From Arabidopsis thaliana (Eukaryota; Streptophyta; Magnoliopsida; Brassicales; Brassicaceae): a stretch of 64,000 nucleotides of DNA. The stretch lies in contig NC_003070.9 in NCBI RefSeq assembly GCF_000001735.4, positions 1-64,000 of the forward strand, in the 5' to 3' direction. The notes below the pieces were generated by a model, which saw only the letters and a list, made by a program, of their open reading frames with translations, was not told the DNA's origin and ran no database searches. The translations under genes and the position numbers were made by a program. Shown here piece by piece: positions 47,705 through 59,199 of this stretch. Numbering within the stretch: the first letter of the stretch is position 1; each line of letters opens with the position of its first letter.

Positions 47705-49166
47705 TCAGACTTGAGCTGTGCCTTCGGTAAACTTGGGGTCCTCACATCTGTACCGTCCATCAGGTCCAATTCCAAATCCTTTTGGATCAGCAAACACATT
47801 CTCTAGCAACTGACTGCGACCGGGCTGTGGACTAGCGTCTGCAAACTCAACCGCTTCCTCCACCAACTCGTCTATCTTTTTCTCTATTGACTTTAGCTCT
47901 GCTTCCTTTGCAAGCTTGTTCTCTATCAAATACTTCTTCAATGCTGCGATTGGGTCTCTAGCCGCGTATTTGGCTTTCTCAGCTGCAAAAAAAAATTCAA
48001 ATTAAAGAGAAGGTTGTTTCAACCCTTAGATAATCAGTACAAGCATCAAGAAGCAGAAGGAAGTCGATATTTACCAGCATCACGGAGCTCATCGGGATCA
48101 GCCAAGGAGTGTCCTCTGAATCTATAAGTCTCACATTCAACCAAGGTTGGACCTTCTCCTCTTCTAGCTCTAGTGACAGCTTCTTTAGCGACTTCCCTGA
48201 CCTTCAAGACATCCATACCGTCAACATGAACACCAGGCATCCCAAATGCAGGACCTTTCTTCCAAATCTCGGGGTCAGAAGTGGCTCTCAAGTGAGACAT
48301 CCCAATGGCCCACAAGTTATTCTCGACAACAAAGATAATAGGCAGTTTATAGAGAGCAGCCATGTTGAGACACTCGAAGAACTGTCCGTTGTTACAAGTT
48401 CCATCTCCGAAAAAGGCGACAGTGACATCATCACAATCCTGTTTCAAGACTTCCCTCCTGTACTTGGAGCTAAAGGCAGCACCAGTGGCGACAGGAATGC
48501 CTTCACCAATAAAAGCAAAGCCACCAAGCATGTTGTGTTCTTTGGAGAACATGTGCATGGATCCACCTTGGCCTCTGCAGCATCCAGTAACCTTGCCGAA
48601 GAGCTCGCTCATAACAGCACGAGCAGAGACACCTTTGCTGAGGGCATGGACATGGTCACGGTAGGTACTAACGACAGAGTCAGACTTGGTAAGGAGCTTG
48701 ATAAAGCCAGTAGAAACAGCCTCTTGGCCATTGTACAAGTGAACAAAACCAAACATCTTGCCTCGGTAATACATTTGAGCACACATGTCTTCGAAAGATC
48801 TACCTAGTATCATATCTTCATACAACTCCAATCCTTCCTCTTTGGTTATCAACTATTTCAAATTACTTAAATCAATACAACAAATCTCACAACTTGTAAA
48901 ATTCCAAAAGAAGGAGACGAGGAGAGGAAGCGTACCAGGCTGGTATTATTGGTGGATTGCTTCTCCTTGACAACTTCCTGGACAGAGACGACGGGAGATC
49001 GACGGGTGGCGTTGGAGTGATTGAGTCTGCGAAGGGAGAGGGAACGGGTGGATCCGAGGAAAGAAGAAGGAGGAGCCAATCGGATCGGGAGCAAGAGACG
49101 ATTCTCATGGGATCCATGCAGAGGAACCGTGGCAGTGAGCTTAGTGGGAGCGAAAGCCGTCGCCAT
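47705..49166 (-). CDS. PDH-E1 ALPHA: Plastid pyruvate dehydrogenase E1 component, alpha subunit
   Basis: Three exons: 48936-49166, 48075-48852 and 47705-47982. All are GT/AG and give 428 residues. The N-terminal ~60 residues ([20 protein letters not shown], rich in Ser/Arg/Leu) are a chloroplast transit peptide. The mature part carries the thiamine-diphosphate motif [17 protein letters not shown] ending in ENN, plus [17 protein letters not shown] and [13 protein letters not shown]. As half of E1 in the plastid pyruvate dehydrogenase complex it decarboxylates pyruvate to supply acetyl-CoA for fatty-acid synthesis (established). The sequence resembles bacterial/cyanobacterial E1-alpha more than mitochondrial E1-alpha; it lacks the phosphorylatable YHGHSMSDP loop and has [16 protein letters not shown]. 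Confidence 0.97.
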
Positions 49167-50283
49167 TGCTATCAATGGAAACCCCAATGAGATTAACGGA
49201 ATTCGGAAAAAAAAAAAAAAAACTTTCTGGGAAAATAAAAGAGAGCAGAGATGGGCGGAGAGAACAAGAGATGAGAGGCAGAGGAGGCAGACGATCCCGG
49301 CTCTAAATACTTATATATATTTTTATTTGTTTGTTCGAAAAATATTTAATCAATTTTGGACCCACCCTTCTTCGTTAACACCAATGTTTTTTTCTTTCTT
49401 TTCATTTCATCTCTTAATTTCAAGATCCGATCTACAAATATAATCCTTGTTAAGTATGCTCAACATAATTTATTTTCTTCTTTAACTCGAATTGGTTAAT
49501 CAATAGTGGAATCATCAAATTAACAAAATGATCTGAACAAATTCAGGTGAATAACCATAAAATTCTAACCATTTAGAAATATGGCTTTTCAATTGAGTTT
49601 TAAGAATAGATCCGTTTTCTTTAAGATTTGTATATAATCCCATAAATCTTTTGTTATCAGGTAGAGCTATAGATGCAACTACTTTTGACTCTAAAAGAAA
49701 GAAAATTGAATTTAAAACCTAATTCCTACCGTTACTACTAAATTATTATGAAACATATTTAATCCTCTAAACAACATTTTTTGGTTTTCCTATTTCTCTT
49801 ACGAAAAATCCCATTACTTTTTTATCGTATTTATCCTTATCTCAATTTCATCAAATGGAATGTATGACAATAGACGTACAAATGTTATGAAGACGCTGCT
49901 GGGTAAGAAGAAGAACAAACACTAACATGTTCCGATAATAAAGGCATTGGGCCGGCCTAACATTACTGCAAAAGCCAATTTTATTAAAGACCTATATTTG
50001 ATGACAATTCTAAATATTGTATGACCGGATTTAACATTTATGGTTTGACGTTTTCGAAATTAAAGACCTATATTTGATGAACGAAGACTTGGTAGAAAAT
50101 AAACAAAATCAATTCTAACAAAAGCCCGAGCCGATTGGTTTGCTAGGAAACTTGAGTTATACAACATACGCATCATAAACCAACTAATAGTCCTTTAGCC
50201 AGATCAAACAAGTAATAATAACTCATACGACAAAATATAGTCTCCAATATCCAACTACAAAGAAGAAAGACAAGTGACTGCGT
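49167..50283. other. Interval between PDH E1-alpha and RPP1A
   Basis: This contains the PDH E1-alpha leader/promoter side and the RPP1A 3' UTR. An exact 22-bp direct repeat starting ATTAAAGACCTATATTTG occurs at 49983-50004 and 50059-50080. No other gene is visible. Confidence 0.55.
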
Positions 50284-50993
<710 letters not shown>

Positions 50994-51179
50994 TTAATTG
51001 CTTATTCACAAAAAAACAAACTTTAAATCCGTTTTAAACCAAAATTAGAGTAAGTCGAACAACCCAGACGATGATGAAATGCCAATAACAAGTATAAACG
51101 GATCAAATGGAGAATCATAGACTACCTAAGAGTAAGATCGAAAATGCTTTTCGCAAGGCGGCGAGAGAGACAAAATTTC

Positions 51180-51307
51180 TAGGGTTTGGATGCGGAGACG
51201 GGAGATGCAGAGTTTATAAAGCTTTTATCCAATTATTTGATGGGCCGCATAAATATTCGCTAGGCCCATTTTTTAATTTTACATATATTTGTTTTCAGTA
51301 TTGGGCC
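51180..51307 (-). promoter_or_regulatory. RPP1A promoter: telo-box and three site II motifs
   Basis: On the plus strand TAGGGTTT lies at 51180-51187, TGGGCC at 51241-51246, GGCCCA at 51263-51268 and TGGGCC at 51302-51307. Telo-box next to the start with site II (TCP-binding) motifs upstream is the standard promoter of Arabidopsis ribosomal-protein genes. Confidence 0.75.
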
Positions 51308-51339
51308 TTCAAACCTAATAGCCGTGAATAAATAAAAGA

Positions 51340-52230
51340 TAAGAGCCCAAATTAAGAGATTTGACTTTGACCAGAAATTGTTGGTTGGTTTCTAGGGAAC
51401 GACCACCGTGGTCCATCATGCATGTGACAGCACGAGCTTGGTCAAGCAATACTTGATGGATGTCCTTTTCGCACTAGTAACATAATTCTTCATTTGACAT
51501 ATTTATAGTCTTCAATAAACATATCATATGCGATCCAATATATTTTCATTTTTTCTTGTACATTCGTCTTGGTCCAAAAATCACGAGTTTGATTAGTTCT
51601 TTAACCCCAAACTTCACAAAATCATGTAGTTGTAGACACCAAGTTTGATTATATTTGTCAATTAATAAAAAAAATGATTTATACAATTTGTTTAGAATCT
51701 CGATAAATACTTGTTCATCCTACTACCATTCCAACCAACTTTATATAATAGTAGTAAAAATTACGCATGCGCTAAGCCAAATATTGGCATTTAGTAGAAT
51801 AACAGAAAAAAAATAAATAAAAATGTAGATTATGGAGCTAAAACAACGTGCAATCTCTCTCCTTATCTAGTCTACGTATATTGTCCCGCACGGTATATAA
51901 TCAATATGGACCCAAAAACGAATATATTCATGTTAATATCGATGCCAACAAAATAAATTAATAATACTATGTATTTGGTGAAAAGATAAAATTTATTAAA
52001 GAGAAAGAAACACAGTTATTGGTGTCGTGGTTGCAGTAAAAGAGGTGGTCAGACTCAGAGCAACTTCTTACAAAGCAACCAAAGGTTATCTGTACTTTCT
52101 GTTTCTCTCTCACTCCTTATTTCTGAAAAAAAAATCTACAGCTAAATACCTAAATCTCAACTTCACGGAACACCGATACATAAAGACAATAGAGTGGTAA
52201 TAATTTGTTGAGACCAAAAGTAATTAAACA
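51340..52230. other. Interval between RPP1A and IQD18
   Basis: Divergent promoter interval. It holds the RPP1A upstream region and the IQD18 promoter and leader. No gene or bounded repeat was found. Confidence 0.55.
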
Positions 52231-52238
52231 CATTACAC

Positions 52239-54494
52239 ATGGGGAAAAAGAACGGCTCTTCTTCTTGGCTCACCGCTGTAAAGCGAGCTTTCCGATCTCC
52301 GACGAAGAAAGATCATAGTAATGACGTCGAAGAAGATGAAGAAAAGGTTTCTTATTCTTAGATCTTATTATTTGCTTACTATATTCAAAGTATGATTATT
52401 GGTTTTCATTTTTCTCTGTTTTTTTAAAAAAAGAAGAGAGAGAAGAGACGGTGGTTTAGAAAACCGGCGACTCAAGAATCTCCGGTGAAGTCTTCCGGTA
52501 TCTCTCCACCAGCACCTCAGGAAGATTCACTTAACGTAAACTCAAAACCCTCTCCGGAGACAGCACCGAGTTACGCAACTACGACGCCGCCATCCAACGC
52601 CGGTAAACCCCCGTCCGCCGTAGTCCCCATCGCCACGTCAGCATCTAAGACACTCGCACCGAGGCGGATTTATTACGCAAGAGAAAATTACGCTGCTGTT
52701 GTCATCCAGACTTCTTTCAGAGGATATTTGGTGAGCAATTATTAATGACCTATATTTTTACTTTCATTTTTTTAACCAACTTGACTTCTAGACCACTTTT
52801 TAGTGACAATGATGTGTGTCTATGTCTATAAAATTAACATTGCTTATACAAGATCTACCATTTAAAAGATTGGGATTTCATTTAGATAATTTTTTTTTGG
52901 GTCTTGATATAAGTTTTGTTCTTTCTAATTTGGTAAGGCAAGAAGAGCATTAAGAGCATTAAAAGGGTTAGTGAAGCTACAAGCATTGGTGAGGGGACAT
53001 AATGTGAGAAAGCAAGCTAAAATGACATTAAGGTGTATGCAAGCTCTGGTTCGAGTCCAGTCTCGTGTGCTTGACCAACGCAAACGCTTGTCTCATGACG
53101 GTAGTCGCAAATCCGCGTTCAGTGACTCTCACGCTGTTTTTGAATCTCGCTATCTTCAAGATTTGTCAGATCGACAATCCATGGTTAGTATAGCCTCCTA
53201 GGCCTTGCCTAAACTATAGCATAATCAATTGATATGTTTTTTAGTTATAGACATGTTTTGCTTTTTAGTTTATTCATAAGGTTAAGCTGTTTTTAGCATG
53301 CCTATCTAGTTCAAATGGTGCATTCACATAGGTGTGCCTTGATTATTTCTTTACTCTTAGGTATACATATTTTGTATATTTTTCAATCTTTAAGCAATTC
53401 TGTTTTTGTTAATTGTAAATTGCGTTTGTAATTTCATATGGTGGCTAACGTCTTTTGGAATTATGGTTATTTATTTGTTGTAGTCAAGAGAAGGAAGCAG
53501 CGCCGCGGAAGATTGGGATGACCGACCACACACGATAGACGCAGTGAAAGTGATGCTACAACGGAGACGGGACACAGCATTGAGACATGACAAGACTAAT
53601 TTGTCACAAGCTTTCTCTCAAAAGGTAAAATTAATTAAACCGGCATATAGTCTGTTATATATATTGAGCTTGTTGATAACATCGTTTCGTTTCAATGGAA
53701 AGATGTGGAGGACGGTTGGTAACCAATCCACGGAAGGACACCACGAGGTAGAACTTGAAGAGGAAAGGCCAAAATGGCTTGACCGGTGGATGGCTACTAG
53801 ACCGTGGGATAAACGAGCTAGTAGTAGAGCTTCGGTTGACCAAAGGGTTTCAGTTAAAACCGTTGAAATCGACACTTCTCAGCCTTACTCAAGAACAGGA
53901 GCAGGAAGCCCGAGTCGTGGCCAAAGACCTAGTTCCCCATCAAGAACTAGCCACCATTACCAATCCCGCAATAATTTCTCAGCCACTCCATCTCCGGCTA
54001 AGTCTAGACCAATACTTATTCGGTCAGCTAGTCCACGGTGCCAGAGAGACCCGAGGGAAGACCGTGACCGAGCAGCTTATAGTTATACATCAAACACACC
54101 AAGCTTGAGATCCAATTATAGTTTCACAGCTAGGAGTGGATGTAGCATTAGTACCACAATGGTTAATAATGCATCATTGTTGCCTAATTACATGGCGAGT
54201 ACAGAGTCAGCTAAAGCGAGGATCCGGTCTCATAGTGCACCGAGGCAACGGCCCTCAACTCCCGAGAGGGACCGTGCGGGTTTGGTCAAGAAACGGCTCT
54301 CGTATCCGGTACCACCGCCAGCGGAGTATGAGGACAATAATAGCTTAAGGAGTCCAAGCTTTAAGAGTGTGGCTGGTTCACATTTTGGTGGAATGTTAGA
54401 GCAGCAATCGAATTACTCTTCATGTTGCACTGAGTCTAACGGTGTTGAGATCTCTCCAGCTTCTACTAGTGACTTTAGGAATTGGCTTAGATGA
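52239..54494 (+). CDS. IQD18: IQ67-domain calmodulin-binding protein IQD18
   Basis: Five exons: 52239-52346, 52434-52730, 52938-53183, 53484-53624 and 53703-54494. All are GT/AG and give 527 residues. The start [20 protein letters not shown] is typical of the family. The IQ67 region (about residues 120-190) is split by an intron at the conserved place: [13 protein letters not shown], then [20 protein letters not shown] and [15 protein letters not shown]-terminal Arg/Ser-rich DUF4005-like region follows ([20 protein letters not shown]). IQD proteins bind calmodulin and tether to microtubules or membranes as scaffolds in cell shape control (family knowledge). Confidence 0.95.
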
Positions 54495-54499
54495 TTGGT

Positions 54500-55670
54500 G
54501 GTGATGCCAAATCAACTGTCAAGATCTTTCATCATCCTCCAGGAAAAGAACGTTTTAAAATTTTATATTCCAGAAGAAAACAAACACTTTTATATTGTGT
54601 CGTTGAGGTTGAGTTGTGTTTGGAAGATAAGTTTATTGACCTATTGATCTGTAACTTCATAAGATTTTGAAACGTTAGAAGATTCAAAAGAATGTTTGTT
54701 TTGCATTTTTTTTAAAAAATATTGCAAAAGAATATATAGATTCTATTTTAGATAACTATCATCAAATAGTTTTAAAGAAAAAAACAAAAATTCTGTTTCT
54801 TGAATGAATGACTTTTAGATCTTATTTTTCGCCTTTTGCAGGATTGAAAAATACTAAAAGATAAAAAGATTTGAATCTTGCACTTTAGCCCCAGAATTAC
54901 CGTTTTTGATGATTTTGATGCAAAAGTGAGACTACTAAACTTTTGAGAGTGAGCTTAAAAGGTAAAAAAGCTGCAACTTTGCTACTCGAAACACGAGCAG
55001 AGGACATCACCCTATGTGACATGATTCCCCAACAATACATCACAAGTCTTGTCTCTTGACGTTCACACTCAATTCCTTATCACTTTCACCTCTGATAAAC
55101 ATCTATTGTTTTCTATACAAACTTTTTTTTTTCTTTTGGAATAATAGCATTTGTAAATTCAAATTATATGATTTATATCTATTAGCCATGAAAACACAAA
55201 GTTTGAGATCCTTTAAGAAAAAAACAGAAAATCTGCTAACAAATCAACAAAACTTGAGCAAAGAAAATAAAAGAATAAAAATTAAACGTTTCTCCAATAA
55301 GAAATGAAAAGGGAGAAACTCCAAAACGGCATGTAGTTAGCTGGGGGTTGCGCGTTCTGGCCATTATGACCATTTATGGCCCATATTTAAATGGGCTTTC
55401 AGGAAAACAACGTTAATGGACCTAGACAGTGAACTTATGGGATTTAAATGTGTGTATGGTAAGAAGAGTTGAAGGGTGGCGTCATATCATGTGACCCCAG
55501 CACACCGTAATGGTCTTCTCATACGGCCCAGTGGGCATTAAAGAGATTTACCAAACACTGAACAGAAAAAAAACACAAGGAGCTGGCATGGTGAAGTACT
55601 AATCAGCCTCCTGGAAAAAGTGGAAAACGTGTTCATTTATTATGCTGAAAGGTCTAGTGCATTGAAGACT
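54500..55670. other. Interval downstream of IQD18
   Basis: IQD18 3' UTR followed by AT-rich intergenic DNA. Site II-like words occur near 55378 and 55526 (GGCCCA) with no gene attached. A Lys/Asn-rich open frame at 55056-55307 is low complexity and not credible. Confidence 0.5.
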
Positions 55671-55675
55671 ACTAG

Positions 55676-56576
55676 TAAAGATGCTAATGATGGGTTAAAA
55701 CTCACTGGGTACCCAAAACCCACATAAAATTTTAAGCCCATAAATCTACTTTTTTTAGAAAAAAATACAGGTTTAAAATGGACTGGGTACCCAAATAAAT
55801 AAAACCCATATGGGTTTACCTCATTGGGTTATGGGTACCCACGGTTTTTTTTTTAAGTCCTTTTTCAGGTGAATCAACATTTTCTTGTCAAAAAAGATTT
55901 CACATTTTTCTCCATAAACCGCGATTTAACAGTTTACCGCCAAAAAAGACATTCAACATTTTCCTGCCAAAAAGATTTCACATTTTCCTGTCAAAAACGC
56001 AATTTAACATTTTCCCGCCAAAAACGACATTCAATATTTTCCCGCCAAAAAGATTTCACATTTTCCACTCAAAAACGCAATTTAACATTTTCCCGCCAAA
56101 AATGATATTCAACATTTTTCCGCCAAAAACACAATTTAACATTTTCCCGCCAAAAACGACATTCAACATTTCTGGCCAAGAAAAAGATTTGACATTTTTC
56201 CCGCCAAAAAACGCAATTTAACATTTTTTCTCCAAAAAAACGCAATTTAACATTTTCCCGCCAAAAACGCAATTCAACCTTTTTCCCATCAAATATATAT
56301 GTAATATAGAAAATAAATATAATTTAAAATATATTTATAAACAAAATATAGATACAACATACATATAATAGTATATTAACAGTTAAAAATAAACTCTAAG
56401 AAAACGATAAAAACCAAGTTGGGTACCCACGAGTAGTCTCGGAATAATCAGGTTTTTTCGGGTTTTACCCACTTATTCAAAAACCCATCTGGGTTTTTTA
56501 AAGTTGGATTTTTGGTGGACGGGTTTATTTTGGGTTCAGGTCGGGCTGAGCTTTTTTACCCACCACAACATCTCTA
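55676..56576. mobile_element. Non-autonomous hAT-type transposon, 901 bp
   Basis: The left end TAAAGATGCTAATGATGGGT and the reverse complement of the right end, TAGAGATGTTGTGGTGGGTA, form imperfect inverted repeats. They are flanked by ACTACTAG (55668-55675) and ACTACTAC (56577-56584), an 8-bp duplication with one mismatch, as hAT elements make. Subterminal blocks contain GGGTACCCA-type words (ACTGGGTACCCA on the left, GTTGGGTACCCA on the right). No transposase is encoded; the centre is a tandem array described separately. Confidence 0.85.
55925..56280. repeat. Tandem ~27-bp array with repeated E2F-consensus motifs
   Basis: A degenerate 27-bp unit containing ACATTTTCCCGCCAAAAACG repeats across the middle of the hAT element. 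Exact TTTCCCGCC occurs six times, at 56011, 56038, 56089, 56143, 56197 and 56254, spaced 27, 51, 54, 54 and 57 bp, with decayed versions between (TTTTCCGCC, TTTCCTGCC). TTTCCCGCC fits the E2F consensus TTTSSCGC. Whether E2F binds here is not shown by sequence. Confidence 0.88.
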
Positions 56577-56623
56577 ACTACTACAGACACTGACAAATCT
56601 GACTTGGCTTTTTATAAAACTTA

Positions 56624-56740
56624 ATGTTTTTTGCATTTTTGGTTGTTATATGTTGGCAGCATGCAGCAGCCAACGAGTTATGTGTAGATGCTGGTTCAAC
56701 CAACTCGACCTATATGGGTTATAGTTATACGAGTTGTTGA
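56624..56740 (+). CDS. Hypothetical 38-residue peptide beside the hAT element
   Basis: An ATG-to-TGA frame encodes 38 residues starting MFFAFLVVICWQHAAANELC, with a hydrophobic first third like a signal peptide and Cys at 10, 20 and the last position. From memory, the reference annotation lists a small hypothetical gene here. There is no domain or clear promoter, and it starts only 48 bp outside the transposon end, so the support is weak. Confidence 0.2.
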   Translation: MFFAFLVVICWQHAAANELCVDAGSTNSTYMGYSYTSC

Positions 56741-57391
56741 CCGAATTTATGGTTCAAGACTTTCAAGAACCAAGAGAAATTGTAATGGAATTGTTTGTAT
56801 ATATTCTTTTATTCTTTAAATTGACTTTTTTTCATCACAGATTCTCTAATTGACTCTCTTCGTTACTTTTACAAAGGTACCAGAAGAAAAAAAACATTTT
56901 ATAATATGAGGTCGAAATATAACATTTTATAATGGTGAAACCTTCAGAAGATGAAAAATTCAAAATAAAAACCTATGGAACAGTAGTGGATAACGTTTGG
57001 TCCAAAAAAAAATCAAATTGTTGAATGAATGAATAAATCTACACCACAAATTCGCAGAAAAATAAAAATAAAAAGGTGTATATCATAAATTAATTGGAGC
57101 CAGCGTAGACTATATAGTATTTGTTAGTATGCAAGGTTTGCTTTATCATTTATGGGTGTGTCATTCATTCATGTGTGTGAACGCAGACATAGTGGATTAG
57201 AATTTTGTTTGACTTGAGTTAAATTTTCAAATTCTGGTTTACCAAAAGTATGAATAATCAACTAACGTATACCAAACACACATCCATAAATTAATTAAAT
57301 TATATGATTTTCAATCGACAACTTACATCAACAATTAAAAAATAAAATCAAGAAGAACACAATTACATATATGATTATCCGGTTCAACCAA

Positions 57392-58978
57392 TCATTGCAC
57401 AACTTTAACCGGATATTGATCAATCGAACCAGCCCAAGCATTACCGGTCATCTCCTCCGTCGAAACCGGTCGTAACGCTTTCCAAACCGCACTATTACAC
57501 TTGAAACCCGATCCAAACGCAATCTGCCAAAGTCGGTCACCAGCTTTAACCCGACCCTTAGCTTCGGTATAAGCCATCTCATACCAAAGCGAGCTACTCG
57601 AAGTGTTACCAAATCTGTGCAAAGTCATTCTAGAAGGTTCCATGTGCCAATCTTTGAGATCAAGATTCTTCTGCACTTCGTCTAGAACCGCTCTACCTCC
57701 TGCGTGAATACAGAAATGCTCGAAAGCTAGCTTGAAATCCGGAATATACGGTTTAACTTTTAACTTGAACATCTTCCTTTTGACCAAGGAAATCAAGAAC
57801 ATCAACTGCTCTGACAATGGAAGAACCATCGGTCCTAAAGTCGTGATGTTTGTTTTCAGAGCGTCTCCGGCGACAGACATGAGCTCTCTAGCTAAAGAGA
57901 CACCGATTGTTCCTCTCTCGTCTTCCTTCTGGTACACGCAATTGTAGTTCTTGTCGTCTGATCCTTTATGTGTTCGAACGACGTTGACCAGCGAGTACTT
58001 TGACTTCTTCCGGTCTTGACGGCGGTTAGAGAGGAGAATCGCAGCTCCGCCCATTCGGAAGATGCAGTTGCAGAGGAGCATTGACCGGTCATTTCCGAAG
58101 TACCAGTTTAGGGTTATGTTTTCCGTGCTTACCACGACAGCGTAAGAATTAGGGTTTGCTTTGAGGAGATTGTTAGCGAGATCGATTGAGATTAATCCGG
58201 CGGAGCAACCCATTCCTCCGAGGTTGTAACTTTTGATGTCTTCTCTCATCTTGTAATGGTTCACGATCATCGCTGATAGAGACGGCGTCGGATTGAATAA
58301 GCTGCAGTTTACTATCAAGATTCCGACTTCGGCCGGTTTAATTCCGGTTTTCTCGAAGAGGGAATCTAAGGCTCCAAACATAACGGCTTCAGCTTCGGCA
58401 CGTGCCTCTGACATATTTAGCTTCGGGGGCGTTGAAGTTATGCCACGTGGCAGATACGTCTCGTCTCCCAAACCGGCCCGGTTCGAGATTCTTTGCTGGA
58501 ACTGAACCGTGTCATCGGTGAATGATCCATTTTCCTCAGTCATCGTCAAGAACGAATCTACTGATATTTTACGCTCGTCTTCCGGTTTGTAGCAGGAGAA
58601 ATCCACTAGGTAAACCGGTTTAGACCGGTTAGCCACGTAGAGGGTCAAAACGAAGGAGAGGAAAACCAAGCAGGTAAGTCTCGTCGCCGTGTCGAGTTGA
58701 ACCGCCTGGTTAGACCAAAGCTCAGAGAACGTATCGAACGTTAGACCGGTTAGCTGAACCAGCACGGTTCCGGTTAAAGGAAGAATAATTAAGAAGAAGA
58801 GAATGGTGGTCACGTTGCAAGAGTTGTGAAGTCCAAGCTTCACGTATTTGAGCTTAACGGACGTTAATAAATCCGGCAAACGTCTTCGAATTCTTATAAC
58901 GGCCGATGATGAATCTCGAAACGCCATCTCCGCCGTTAATCTCTCTCGATCCATCTCAATGCTGTTTGTTCTCTCCAT
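57392..58978 (-). CDS. KCS1: 3-ketoacyl-CoA synthase 1 (KCS1)
   Basis: A single intronless frame of 528 residues. Two hydrophobic segments (about 55-80 and 100-115) anchor it in the ER membrane. The FAE1/CUT1-type condensing domain follows, with catalytic Cys258 in GGMGCSAG, His425 in CIHAGG and Asn458 in RFGNTSSSS, matching the Cys-His-Asn triad. It condenses acyl-CoA with malonyl-CoA in very-long-chain fatty-acid elongation for wax and cuticle lipids (established for the family and for KCS1). The first ATG gives the expected N-terminus. An intronless structure is common for KCS genes. Confidence 0.97.
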
Positions 58979-59199
58979 CAGTATAGTTTTGGGTCGAAAT
59001 ATTTCAAACGTAAATCAAGGAAGGATTGAAGATAAAATGTAAAATCTTTAGGCAAATTTGGAGAAATAGAAAGAGAGAGAAAATGAGAATGGGAATTCTA
59101 AAATTGGTGAATTAGGAGGATTTTGGTGAAATGAGGGCAAGTAGGGATGGAGAGATATATAGAGTGCAAGAAAGATAAAAATATTTTAAAGATTAATAA

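Noticed and set aside
48109..48807. 232-codon plus-strand ORF
   Set aside because: Exactly antisense to the large exon of PDH E1-alpha, whose protein motifs are unmistakable.
55056..55307. 83-codon Lys/Asn-rich ORF after IQD18
   Set aside because: Low-complexity translation of A-rich DNA.
55869..56105. 78-residue ORF with nine-residue repeats (FSRQKRNLT type)
   Set aside because: It is the translation of the 27-bp transposon array; period 27 is divisible by three, so an open frame is expected by chance.
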